Made by a program: the position numbers and the translations under genes. From Temnothorax longispinosus (taxonomy: Eukaryota; Arthropoda; Insecta; Hymenoptera; Formicidae), in contig NC_092367.1 in assembly GCF_030848805.1 (NCBI RefSeq), positions 4,247,019 through 4,311,018 on the forward strand: a stretch of DNA of 64,000 nt. Direction: 5' to 3'. Below, in pieces: positions 48,025-61,600 of this stretch (position 1 is the stretch's first letter; each line of letters begins with the position of its first letter). Under the pieces are notes generated by a model. That model was given only the letters and a program-made list of their open reading frames with translations. It had not been told where the DNA came from and did no database searches.

Positions 48025-50639
48025 GTAAGAGTCACATAAAGTTTAGAACGTTGACACGTGAGACAGAAAATATTACAATGCATTAATTGGCGCTAAAATG
48101 ATGCACTGTCTCTATTGAGCTTTATATTATTACATAAATGTATCCCTCGTGGCACCGCCACGTGGAATACATACGTTTATTAAACGAGACTTGAAATTTT
48201 TTATCGTTATCACCATCGTTAACCCCTTTCAGGTGACCGACGGTGAAAGGTCACCGCTCAATTTACACGAAAGTGTCGCTCCCTTGCCAAGTTCGGTTTC
48301 GGAGAGGAAACGTCACGAAAATTGAATTGGCTCTTCCCCTCCTCTCTCTCCCCGGTACTGGCCCACGTTTCGCCATTTCCGATGTTTCCTCATGTCCAGA
48401 CGGATTAATGCCTTGGAAAATTGAGAATCCGCGCCTGAGAAAACCGGATATACCCGCGTCATATCTTCAGTAGGTACACGCCTTTCTCGCTTTCTCGATG
48501 TTATACCTTCGCCGATATTGATGCGAAATTGTTTTCTCGAAACTGTTCCTAACAATTTGTCCCCTTAATTTTTTTTTACAAGGCATAAAATATCCCATTT
48601 CGCATAATTTAAAAAATAAAACGGCAAAAATATTAACGTTCTTAAAAATTACGGCATTTTGAATATTTAATCATTGTGCCAATTAAAGACGCGAAATGTT
48701 AGGATATTAATCATATACATATAGCGTCTTGTAAAATCTGTGTCAGATTTTGCCGCCTCGTACCTCGAGGCGATCTAATTCGATAAACATATGACCGTGG
48801 AAAACAGCGGCGCGCGCCGCGTCCCGATCGAGGGTTAAATTATTTCCCGTTCTTGCGCGAGCCACGTGATTAATCATCCTCATACCGAGGGCGGCAACGC
48901 GCGGGCGAGCCTTCTAAGATCGACGTTTTCGGCTCCGGTGACCCGGAATAAGAGAGGGCCCCGCGCGCCGGTAATCCGCGTCGGCTCGGGACCTAACGAT
49001 CGATCGGCCGTGGTGTTCGATCACCAAGACTCGATTCGGTCACTCCTTGCCATTCGGCCCCGGTCGACCCGCGATGGTCGACTAAACCAACGGCGAACGG
49101 GATGGTTCTTCATCCTGCGACGCCGTACGCGCTTCGTCACCGATCGATACGCTCGCGCCAGCGTAGTAGAAAAGACGTCCTGTCTCTCTTTCCTTCTCCC
49201 CCTCTTTCTCGCTCCATTCCCCGTAAGCCTCTGTCACGCGAGCGAACGTTGCTGCTGCAATTCGGAAGAACTCGTGGATCGGATTAAGCCCGATACTTAC
49301 CGATCCGTCTGACACTCGCGTTTTCTTTTAGACAATTTAGTATATTTACGGGGGACTTCGCAAAATTCGTATTCCTGCTTCATCCAGTGGGATCCTTCTC
49401 ATCTTGGGAAGGATTAATCTTCTCTTGATGTAACTTGGAACACTTATCCTTCCTTAATTAACATTTCGCATTCCGGTTTTGAACATAACGAAGCTGTAAG
49501 AGGCTTCGTAATTGTTTTGATTACACATACGTATTCTCAGAACTTAATATCGTATCCATTAGATTTGAATAGTAAATTCAAAGAGACGCACTTTGCTAAA
49601 ATAAATGGTCTTATTACTATTAACTATGAACGAAAGTCAGTCTTATTGGGATCGAGACCAAGCAAACAAAGCAGACGAACACGAATGAACAAATTTACTT
49701 CGGTGGCGTGAGTACGAACTCAAATTTGCTTCGGTAAATTCGTCCCGTCTCTTATTAGCACATCAAAGGAAAAGCGCTCACTACATTCGTTTTGTTCGTA
49801 AATATTCGTTCGCGATTGTTCATTCGCGCTAATTTGGTCTGGACCCTTTAGACAAGTTTGCGCGCACTGCGGTGTTCTGTTCATTTCGTTTCGATTAATT
49901 TGGAGTCGTTCTCCGAGTTTATGTTAATCAACGTCGTATGTGATTCTCTCGATAAATTAGATCGCCAACATTAATTCGCGCGGCTTAACTTCTGGTAGAG
50001 AGAAAGGCAGGAAGGGACGAGCTCTTCGACCTCCTCCGCGTTATTTCAATTTTTTCATTTTACACCGCAGATCCGCGTCGAACACAACGGCAGCAGTGTG
50101 CGCAAATTGAATTTCATTTTCCCCATCTTCAATCGCCGTGTCGCGCGGTACTTGCCGTAAATGCTCCGTGCATTAAGTGGCAAGTGCATTCTCTGTGATT
50201 CATCTCGTCTGGCGGATAAAGCGTCTTTGCAACGCCCGCGCGAGTTTAACGACTGTTGATCCTCTTTTTTAAAATACGTCGTTTCTTCCACACATCGTAT
50301 ATGTCCGGCGTAATAATATAATAATAGGAAACCTTTGCAAAGGCGCGCCGTAATCAGCTTTCATCCCGCCTCGGTACCGAATCTCTCCTCACCATCCCGC
50401 GTTACGTCAGTTATCGCATTACTCGCGATTCCTATAAGCATTTGCTTATTTCGCCGTGCGCATCCCGATAATCCGCGATGCTCGACGATTTTTCTGAGCG
50501 TCTGCTTCTTGACCCTGAAGAAGGAAAAAGGGGGAGAAGGACAGTAGGAAGAAAGAGGGGAGGAAGATCGGACGAAAGAAGTAACTTTATACTCATCGTT
50601 CAAGGGATCGCGCATGGCTAAACGTTGGGACGAAGATGA

Positions 50640-50640
<1 letters not shown>

Positions 50641-50668
<28 letters not shown>
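50641..50668. repeat. (TC)n microsatellite
   Basis: About 28 bases of TC repeat. Confidence 0.85.
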
Positions 50669-50670
<2 letters not shown>

Positions 50671-53600
50671 CTTTTATTTCGGCAGCACGTGTGCATGCTC
50701 GTTTTAACAATACGGGCTCATCGATGTGTTCGCAACGGGTCGTTTCATTTTTAACATCGACCGACATTTCCCGCTCTCTCTCCCCCTCGCCGTTTTATTC
50801 TTCGTGCACTCTCAGGCGATGTACACAGCGTTGTGCATCGGATATGCACAAGTGAGCGCACATCTGCGAGGCCGTCGCGTTTTTCTCCTCTCCGCGGGAC
50901 GTGAGAAACGTGTCTCTTGACATGTGCAGCATATTTCGCACGAGCATCCGTGTCTCGCAATCTCGGGGTCGGGCTTTCCGCTACGCGACCCTTGAGTTCT
51001 TCAAATTCCCGACCATATTTTTTTACATATTTAACAGAAAAATTAATTTTTTTTTAAATATGTACAAAAAATGGACGAGAATGTGAGGAACTATTTAATT
51101 TAATTATTCCCGCAAGATATTCGAGCAACTCAGACAAGTTATGGCATGCAATGACACATTTTCAATGATGACACATATAAGTGCACAAATTATAAGCACG
51201 TATTATATTATATTTAATCGTATGATAATCAGTCGATAAATTTCTTTTTGGAATTAAACTCTTCAAAGTTACGAAAAAGGCTTTTCAAAGGCTTTTGAAG
51301 TTATATCACTAGTTGCTGTACAAACGATATTTGGCGCGTGCCGAGTGTGAGTTGGCGAGATTACGTTAATAAGAAATAAACACCAGTTATTTTCTCGGCC
51401 GTGACTCACGCGGAGATTAACTCCTTAAGTATTACAACAAAGCTTGCGAAAACGATTATAACTGGCTCTGTGTCTCAGCAAAGTAGCGGTACAAAAACGA
51501 CGATATGTCGTAAAACCTTCTCGAAAAGGCGGCTGCTGGATATTTTCGCCTCAGCAGATAAGATGTCTATCACTGCTCTAATGATTACTCGAACAGTAAA
51601 GTGTCGCGACAGCGATCGTCTTTCTCCATCGACACCCACCTACCTACTTACCTTACTTATCCGGTGCGAGTAAATTATTGCGAAAGTACGCCACTCGTGC
51701 CAGAAAGACCGATTCCTGGTGTCGCGCCAGGACACCTTCGTTCTCCGCAGAAATCTTTGTGTTCTTCGTTACGGCTGTCGCGACAGAAGATATCTCTCAT
51801 CTGCCCGGGAGAGAAGCGAGAGAAGCTTGCGCTCTGTCCAGTCGGTAGCTAAACCCGTTGCCGGTATGCGCCAGTATGCGGCAAGCGTAAAAAAGTAGTA
51901 TTTTTGCATCAAGATAAGGATAATTACTGAATTAGAATGTGAATGATGGAAACAGTTAGAAATTATTACAGTTATAATTATACCGCGATTAACAGCGATG
52001 CTTGTGCTATTTTAAGTTATTCTAGAAACCGAATACATTCTATTTTTAATACATTTGCAATGACGTGTCTATTACCGCATCATTTTAATAATCGTTTTCG
52101 AGCAAAACGTTTTGATCAGTGACGTCAAATGGCTAGAGCGCGCCGCTTCGCGAAGCAACGTCTAATGCGAATTAGAAGTGGCAGAGAAAAAAAAAGAGGA
52201 GAAGAACGACATTCGCGAATGAGATCTCGTCGTTTTGGTTTCTAAATTTAGCCGGTTATGAATGGATCGGCTCGTCACCGATACACGACGATCGTCCACG
52301 CGCGTTTATTTAAGTATATGAAAGCGATACGACGAGACACGTGTCCGAATTTAAAATAAGGGCCAGCAATCAAAGTATCCCATTTTTCAGATGAGATTAC
52401 AAAAGAGAGATACATCTCGAAACCATTGTTTTTTTTTTTATCGGGATCTTATCTTGAATAAAAACGCGATTGCTCCACTTTTTATTTTGTTCTTGTATTT
52501 CCATACCAGCTGAAATCGCAGGGGCTTCGGCGTGATTCGACGAAACGTATCCGCGGATATTCCGCGGGCTCGTCCTTCCCTCGAACAACTAATGAATCGC
52601 GCTTAATTGCCAGCATGCAATCATATTTAATCGTAATTAATCGCGCCGGGCGGATGTTGATTGTAGCCGTGGCTCGCTACGATTTCGTATCGATTCGACG
52701 CGCACCTAATATTTGCATACGCTTGATAAACGGAGCGAAGGATAGCGCTAATCCACCGGACTGGTTGCAAACCAATACCTAACGTTATGAATGAGAGATG
52801 ATTATTTCTTCAGAGTATCTCGGCCTTTTAGAGGAGTACGTGTTCTTTTAAAAAGTGTGAATTCGAAATCGCAATCTTTTCTTTATAAAAATAGATATAT
52901 ATGCGAAGCAAAATTATTTAACATTTAGAAACTAAGGTATCTCAAGTTAAACTATAGATGTGTAAATAGAGGATGAAGATTTTACTGCAACATTTACAAT
53001 ACTTTCGATATAAATAGAGGGATATTGATTCAACGTATATACAGATTCTATTCGTAGCGCACCAAGATTAATTATTTCGAGATAAATAACGGTCCAAAGA
53101 CGGTCGGTAAAATCAGTCACGTGTCTCGTGAAAGTACGATGGATGGATATCGTATAGATATCGTATATATATATGTACGATTTCGGCGACTGTAAATAGA
53201 GCACAGATCTTGGACCGCCGTCTCAGTGGAACGAGATCGATTAGTCACCTCCTCGTCTTGTTTGGAAACGTTCCATGCGTGCTGGAACGCGTTCTCTCAC
53301 GCCTGCTAATATAACCGCGAGAAATCATTGACTCGTGTCACGTCAACCATGATCCAAATAGATACTTCATGTTCTCACAAAAGTTGAATCATCGCTGGTA
53401 AATACGCGTGCTACAGATCTCCAGATTATTTCGGTACCTAATTTCACTGCGATGCAACATTAAATTTTCGTGAAAGAAATGAATGAGTAATTAGTCACGC
53501 GAGGACGCCAGGTGTTCTTGTATTATAAGAGATAGAAAATTAGCCACTTCTTTGTTGGCTAAACTTTAAACGACACGAATAGATAATAGAATTCTTTTGT

Positions 53601-54448
53601 TGGATTTCAAACGGAGTTTACCTAATAAATGCTTTATTTTAGGACAAATCATTGAAATGTAAGAATGTTAAATTCAAAATCATAGAAATTATAAAATTAT
53701 AAAAAAACATGGCATTTATAATCAAATTTTTACTATGGAAAATTTAACTTCAAATTTTTTAAAAAATCCACGAAAGTTTATCGAATACTTTGCGGCTCTA
53801 CATAAATTTATATTCATTAGCCAATGCATCGTCGTAAATATTTATTATCGAGAATTTTTATCATTTTTTTCTTATTACCATACAATTATTTAATTTTCTA
53901 TCCCCATTTTTTATCATTAGAGAATAGCCGTGCTAAACGATTCGAAACGTATTACAGTGTCGATCTTCGTTTCTCCCAACTCGAACGGGGCCGCTCGTGC
54001 TTTTTCCTTCTTTCCGCCCCGCCACGCCCTTCCTTTCGTTTCCTGCCGGTCGAAAGCTTCTAAAGTTCAGGAGTCAAAGCCAGCCGCGGCGTAACGGCGT
54101 CAAAGAGCTTTTCCGTCGCTTTCTCATCATCGTCGCTACGGCCGCCGCCACCGCCGCCATCGTCGTCGTCATCACGCTCCGAAACGGAGTTCCGTGCTTT
54201 TATCACACTTTCCGCGATATACGCGCCTACGACGTCGCGGTCTCGCACGCTCGCACGATCGAACTCACCGAAATTCGTGTGCTCGTGACTGAGCAGGTTC
54301 CACTCCGGGTTCGATAATGAGAATAGAACACGAAGCGAAAGCTACATTTACAGGCGTACGGAATTTGAAAGACAATATATATACGTAAAATAGCATATAA
54401 TATTTAATAATTTTAACCGTCGCGTAACCGTAATAATCTGCTTTTTTT

Positions 54449-54471
54449 CTCTCTCTCTCTCTCTTTCTCTC
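54449..54471. repeat. (TC)n microsatellite
   Basis: About 23 bases of TC repeat following a T run. Confidence 0.75.
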
Positions 54472-57355
54472 GCGACGTTATCCCGATTGGCTCGCTCGGT
54501 TTTATAATGCGAAAAGTCGGCAGTTTTTCGGTGTAGGATTTTATTTGTCCACGTAACGCCGAACGCGGTTATCGAGAGACGAGCCAATTCAAAATCAATA
54601 AAACTTGATCAGGCTGTCGCGCTATTCGGCCGGTGCGTCGAAACAGCACACGGTACACCGGGACCATGAAACCATTATCGCGTACACTCGCACATATACA
54701 CACCCATAGCTTCCTACACATATCCGAAATCGTATGTGCGTACGCGCTATGGGTATGCAATTTACGTCCACCACTGAACTGAAACTCAATGGAACGATAG
54801 ATAACAACTTTTTATGTCATTAGCTACTGCCAACGACACTCAATTAAAAGAATAGAAAAAAGTCAATAGCGGAAACCTTCGAGAGATAATGGGCTGTTAT
54901 CAGGTGAAATTTTGTTAACTGGCACTGAAATTTTAACCAAACCGTTGAACAGAATTAATTGCTTTCATCATAAAGACTGTTGAAAAAAACAGCTTGTAAT
55001 CTCCTGGTAGAGCAAATGTAAATCTAATTATCTTATACCTCAAGGCGCACTGTTACTTGGGCGTTACGAGTAGAGAGTAAAAACGAAAGTACACTCGACA
55101 ACGCGTGCTCTTTCGGTGAAGAGGCAAAATGAAACGGCAGAATTTCTTCGCGTTAACTTAATTAATTTTTATCGCGTGTTTTCACATATTGAGAACGGCG
55201 ACATTAGACGGGATTGCCGCTCGCAGGTTTAATTCCAAAACCGGTGCCTGGTAACGAGTTAATTAATTAAGTGGGCTTTCGGATATATCGTCCAATCGTG
55301 AATGCGCATCAAATTGGGCTATTCCTCCAGCAACGCTGACGTGCATTTCCATCTTTGTGATCCGATTATTGCCAGCGGCGGTACAAGATTATTCCGCGTG
55401 CGCCCCCCCGTAAAACTTGCAACGTGAAACTCAACAGATGTTATTTACGTATCTTTTGGAAAGAGCACAAAATGTCCGCTCGAGCATCCCATTGAACGAA
55501 ACACTAGGCTAATCGAGTTAAATTTTCGGCAGAATGCGTTTCTCTCGTCTCTTGTCCACATACATTATCATCTGTGATTATTCGAATAATTCATGGTGAG
55601 AATGGAGCATCAGTCGCGTATGCGTTAGTTTGCAAGGCAAACGATGCTGCGAGCTCCCTGTTTACATCGCGATCTTCGTCGTCGCACGAATGTTTCGTCG
55701 TTTGTACTCGTTAACGTCGGCGCCGTTTGATTTACATGACCTTTACTGCATTTCGCACTCTAGGTGAAGTTATAACGTGTCGCATAAAAAAGTAATACCG
55801 TAATGTATGTGTTGATATTTTTAGCTCGCTAAAGGAGAAAGATTATCGGAGCGAACACCGCATAGCTCTCAAGGATCTCCAACTAAGTGTAATTGATTAC
55901 CGAGTTGTACGACTATATTTGAGAATCAGCTGACTTCTTTCACGTGCTTCTTTCATAACAAGTACATCGAAGTACTCCGCGTCGTTCGCTCACGTTTGAC
56001 AGCGACAATGCGATTATCTGCAACTTACGCAACGGGATCGGCGTTATTACGTAAAGGCACACGTGCGCGCAAAAAAGAATGCTGCTCGGTGTTCGTTCTG
56101 TGATCTTGCAGTTTCAAATTTTTCGACGCGCACGAGAACATTTTTTTGCGAGCGCATGTCGCAAAATAGATCTCGCATTACTCCGCGAATAAAGCGCGAG
56201 ATTCAGGCTTTTGCCCTAGAACGAAATAACTATCTTTCACATCCACTTTTATCCTCTTACCTCGGCGAAAAATCTGTGCTAAAACATGGTCTCTCTCAAG
56301 CTGACGTCTTTATCCCTCGTGAAAATGCGCGTGGGGAAAAAAAAAAACGTCGTAATTGGATTGTTTGGAGGAACTCGTCAGCTCGACGCGATTAAATAAT
56401 CGCGTTTATCCACGCGGTTTATTATGCGAAAATCGGTGACGTCGACACGCCGCTGACACGGGGATCGCCGAAGATTATTCGGGGCTTAGTAACATTGCGG
56501 TTATGCAAATAAAGCGTTAACCGGCCGTGCGGCTGCATCTCGCCAGCCGCCTTGATCGAATCCTACGCCGTTCCGCTTACGGCATTGACCGCCAACGATG
56601 CGGCTGATAGTCGCACATAACGCCGTGCGGTTATAGTCACGTGGAGATGAATGCGGCGTTTCTCTCCTGTAGGAGCGAAGCCCCGTAGCAGTTGCGGAGC
56701 AACGTAATCGATACGTTCTCGCTCCCTTTTATCGTTCTCCTCTCTTCCTTTCTCGCTCTCTTTTTCTCTCATTCATGATTTAGAATTTACTCAACCTAAT
56801 CGATGACTCGATTTGAAGAAATCATTTGAGATGTATTCGTTAATTGTTCAACCGCAACGATCGATCGATAAAAATTACGAAGGAAAATGTGCTTACATAT
56901 ATTATATATTCCATTTTGCGTTTTCGTTTGTATTTCGTAACTTTTCCTCATAAAAGCAGAACATGAAGCACTGCGCGGATTAATTCTAAAACGCTTCGAA
57001 GAACAAACTTCCCATCTGGCTTGACTTATTTATCTTCACCTTGTTTTTGCACCACTAGTAAAGAGGATAAACGCGATGGGCTTATTTGCTAACGTTCTTA
57101 ACGGAGTTCTTCGGAAAGTGAATAAAAAATTCCAAAAAGCGTGATTTAAGAGAAAGGACATTTTTTTTAACTGCAGCAAAATTTTGGAATAAAATGAGAC
57201 CCGACACAGTGTTGCGACATTCGTCGACAAAGTCGTTGCGTTTAACTGGGCGATCTTTTATTATTCTTTCTCCGAGTGATATTTAATGAAAGCAGAGATT
57301 CGCTCGTAAAAGTTGTCCGCCGCGATACGTTAAAGCGTTTTCGCGCTGATAAGTT

Positions 57356-57562
57356 AAGCCGGTTCTACAATACGTTATAAACGATAGCAACTGCTAGTTG
57401 AAAAGTGTTATTTCCACGTCGCGCTTGTCAATTGCGGTTGTCAAAAGAAAGTTGGCGAACTTTTAACTTTTTTGGCGACAGTAACTGTGGTAATCGGCAA
57501 TCAGAATTAACACTTTTCAACTAGCAGTTGCCATCGTTTGCGACGTATTGTAGAACCGGCTT
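57356..57562. mobile_element. Foldback element with AAGCCGGTTCTACAATACG ends
   Basis: A 207-base element with arms of about 52 bases. AAGCCGGTTCTACAATACGT and GCAACTGCTAGTTGAAAAGT on the left are mirrored almost exactly on the right. The central approximately 100 bases are not inverted. No open frame. Confidence 0.75.
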
Positions 57563-58550
57563 GAGGTAAACGTTGTTTCGATCGGCCGCGTATCGTGCAG
57601 CGTCTTGATGGACGTTCCACGCCCGAGTAAAACGTGTCAACGTGGCGACGGCGGTGGAAGGCACGTGTATCCGACGCGTACAGATAATTATGTGTCAACA
57701 CAAGTACACGGAAGCGCGCCGTACTTACAATTAGTACTCTGACCTGTCTGCCTGCAGGCGCGCGCCACAAGCTTTCGTTTTACCGACATGACGACATCTT
57801 GGTAAGCGACGAATAATTTATGCCCAGATGCGATTGTGCACGTGTTACTTTTTTCTTCTTTTCGAGTTTATCTCTTTTAAAGCAGCGCGCGTCGCCTACT
57901 TACATTTACATAACAACCTATTTACGTTTATGCAACAATTTATACATGGGAATGCGTAGAAGGGTAAGAAGGCATAATTTAAAGCTTGGAATCATTTATG
58001 AGACCTAAGAGCAGTAGCGAGTCCACCTGACGCCCATAGCCAATCTTGCCCTTGGCCTGTGTAACGTTACCTGATCCATTACCATTATCTGGTAATGCTC
58101 TCGTTTCCGTTTTACGCCATATATACTGGCAACCATCCAGCTCGGCAGGCTTTCGCTACTGTGGTATCCGAGGGTAAATTATCCAGCTCGTTCCAGCAAA
58201 TTTCAGAATTTGCATCGATTCAACAGTAAGAAGATACGGACGTCGAAACTTCCTATTCGGAATAGGAACTCGCGAGCTTGTAGAAAAAAAAAAAGGAAGG
58301 AAGAGAATTAGGATCGGGACAAGTAAATTGGCTGAACCAGGAACGTCTAGCCAGCGGGCGAAGTGTCTAACATCTCGCGATACATTTCCGCCGAGTCCGT
58401 CTTCGTCTGTCTGTTTCTTGTCAATGGCTCAGGGGCGCAGGTGCGCCGCTTAAAACTGTGGAGTCCCCGCGGCAGTAGCGAAGGTAAACTTTATCCAGTG
58501 CTCGCCATCGTATATCCGTTTTGTCGTAGAGCGAGCAAGATGAGAAGTGT

Positions 58551-58651
58551 GAGACAGAGAGAGAGAGAGAGAGAGAGTAAGAGAAAAGGGAGGGAGGGAG
58601 AGGAAGAGAGAGTGTGAGAGAGAGAGAGAAAATAGGAGGGAGGGAGAGGGA
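58551..58651. repeat. (GA)n/(GGGA)n compound microsatellite
   Basis: About 100 bases of purine repeat, alternating GA blocks with GGGA blocks. Confidence 0.85.
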
Positions 58652-61600
58652 TAGGCTACATGGCAAAGCATAGCGCAGCATAGGCAGCTATCGTGAGGTA
58701 CGCGGATCAATATTCCGTCCGGTCCATCCTCTGACCCCATATATATCTTCTCTCTTTTCCTCTTACTTGCGTATCCCACCTACCGTCGTCGTCGCTACTG
58801 CCTCGTCTTTCTTTGCCTTTCTCGTTATACACCACCCCCGCGCACGTCCTTCCTCGCCACGTCGCTTTCTTCGCTTTTCAGTGCCGCGCCACTCCACCTC
58901 AAATCCATGGCCCTCCAGGCGCCGCTGCATTACGGCCGCTAAAGCGACCGTCGGTATCTGCCCTTCTTCCCTTTCTCCCGTGTATTTGGCCAGAAACGTG
59001 GCCTCGTGAACTTGGTTAATTTTTGCGGCTTTTGAAGCCTTTCTCGGTAATCTGGCACTTATTCTAATGACAAAAACGTATTGTTCGTTCATCGACGATT
59101 AACTATCACTAAGATCTCAAAGAAACGAGAAGAATACGCAGCTTATGATATATACAAATTAACTGTATCGCGCTCCATTTTCGCGCTTCTATTTAGAGGA
59201 AATTTACTTTGTGAGTAACAGTTCCAGTACTTCTCAGCCGGCAATTGTCCGCACAAATTAAATATTCTTTCGTAGAGATAATGCTCGGAGAGATTGCGAT
59301 AAATTGTGATTACCGGCGACTACAAATGTCAAAGGTTATTTATAAATCGTAGATGGTCCGTGTTTCATGCAACTGCAAAGAAGCTCTTGTTTTAAAAGAG
59401 CATCAAGAGTTGTGACTTCGCTTTTACACGCTGCGCAGCCAGTTATGTCACCTCGGCGACCTATATATTCCCTCTGTCTTAATTTATCGCGTCTCTACTT
59501 CTCATTTATTATTTCATTTCCGCTTTCCCTTGTGTCACTTTCTTTCCAAAGAAGAAACGATGCGGCGCTATCGTCCCTCTGGCTTATTGACCATCGAGTC
59601 TACACGAAGTCTCGATTACCAAACGGTATTAAGGTACGTGTTGCTTCGCTTCGACAAAGTGCCCCCTTTCACTCTTCCTATTCGCCTTATTTTTTTATTA
59701 TTTTTTCGATTTTCTATCCAGACGTACACGTGTAGTTTGCAAGTCAACCCGTCAAAATCATTATTTATACTTTGTACTTTGCATTCATTTAAATCAGCAT
59801 TTTTTAACGGCTGCATTTTATATAAACACATATATATTTACGTATGTGCACATTTTTCTCGCACCCGCGGTAATTTTTTTTTCCTCCGCTTCGCTGTCTT
59901 CGTGTCGGTTCGCGAATGGCCGCTTATCCATTCACGTCCATCGAGTCACCGTCAGCCCGCTACTTTCCTTTCGACGTATGCCTGGAAATGGCAGCTGTCG
60001 CATCCGCTGTCAATTATCGTGTCGCGGATTCTAAAAGGTTGGCTTTACAACCACATCGATTCCGGTTCGACATTGATCGCCGCGCATCTATAGACTCCTT
60101 TTCTCGTTTCGTCTTTCCTCGTGATCGGATTTGTAATAATAGAAATGAGATTACACCAAGTTTATTAACAAGGGGGAAAAAATTGACAGGATTCTCGGAG
60201 CTCGGAGATTATTAATGACTTACGCTCCTTTACGCAAATGCGTTTTTGATATTACTTTCAAGTTTGATGATATTTTCATCCTGAATTTTCCAATAGAATG
60301 AAGATATGATTATGATATTGTAAATTTCTTAATCTAATTTTTTTCGAAAAAAAAAAATACCGATGAGGTTCGTCAATCAAATTAAATCCGATCTGATATT
60401 AGAAGAAAGAGTTAGACATTCGCGCTCGTAATAGTACCTATGATGTCTTCGATCATTTAATATTCGGTGCCCGAATGTAAGTTTATCGAGTTATATCCCA
60501 AGTAGGTCGCGGAACTGGTTTTGGCATTCTCGGTTATTTAACAAGCCGCTATCGATTATAATAAAGGGATCTTGCGTAAACGACGAGTTGTGAAAAAAAA
60601 AGAAAAAAACTTTTTTTTACCCACAATCATTAAGAATACCGAATTCTGTGATATGTTCGAATGTGTCAGTTTTTATCATTGCAAATCAAACATAACGAAG
60701 CAATTATTATCAGCGATATTTGAATACTGTTCGACGTTATTGCATTGAAGTTTGCGCCTCAAATATAACCAAATGACGTACGTATCCGTGGCGTAAACAC
60801 GGAACGTAGAAAGGACTCTTCACCGTGTTTACATTAGGCGCTATTCTGGACAAAATCAAATTGCCAATCACGCGGGCGACAGGGCCGATAGTGTATGGAA
60901 AATTCAGGGCGAACAGTTCTCACATTGTCATCGGAAACGTCGCGCGGGGAGTATCTATCGTCTCGTGATTGGTAGATTTCAATCTGCGAAGATTGCTTGC
61001 TGTAATTGGTAGATTCATCCTCGTTTGCATCCAACTCATGGGAATCTAATAATTACAGCTTGCGCGTGAATCAGGTCTTAATGCGAAGACTCTTTCGCTC
61101 AATCTTTATGAACTCTACACTACCTACAATCTAATTGCTTTTATAATTCATCTAATTTTTTTAATTGCTTTTATCCTTCAAAACTAGAGATACGAAGTAT
61201 ACTTTTCACATATCTTTGCGATCAAAGTTGCAAAACCGTGAAAAAGTTGCGCAGCCATTCTTCGGAAGTAGAGCAAGGAACTTCGTGCCTGCGAGAGATC
61301 CTGCTTATTTTTTCATTTAATAGATATTCACTTTGGAGAGGAAGAATATTTCTTTTCTAAAGCGGATTTTTATCAATAATTTAGATGCGCAAGAATTATT
61401 GCAGTCATTTTCGATGTAACGCGGAATGACAATAAACATCGGGCTAATCGTGCGTTGTTCACGACCTAATGAGATTCTGAAAGGATTACGCGTCATCGGT
61501 CGACGGGTTACGCTCAACACTCGTTCTCATCAAACGAGCTTTGGTATTCCACTTTGCGGAAATTCTACGTAAACTGTTTGCGCGCTGCGTTTCGATCTGA

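Noticed and set aside
60834..61034. 66-codon minus-strand frame with a protein-like acidic and Ser/Arg composition, beside repeated ATTGGTAGATT strings
   Set aside because: No start context, splice site or homologue that I recognise; the paired ATTGG strings are too weak to call a promoter.
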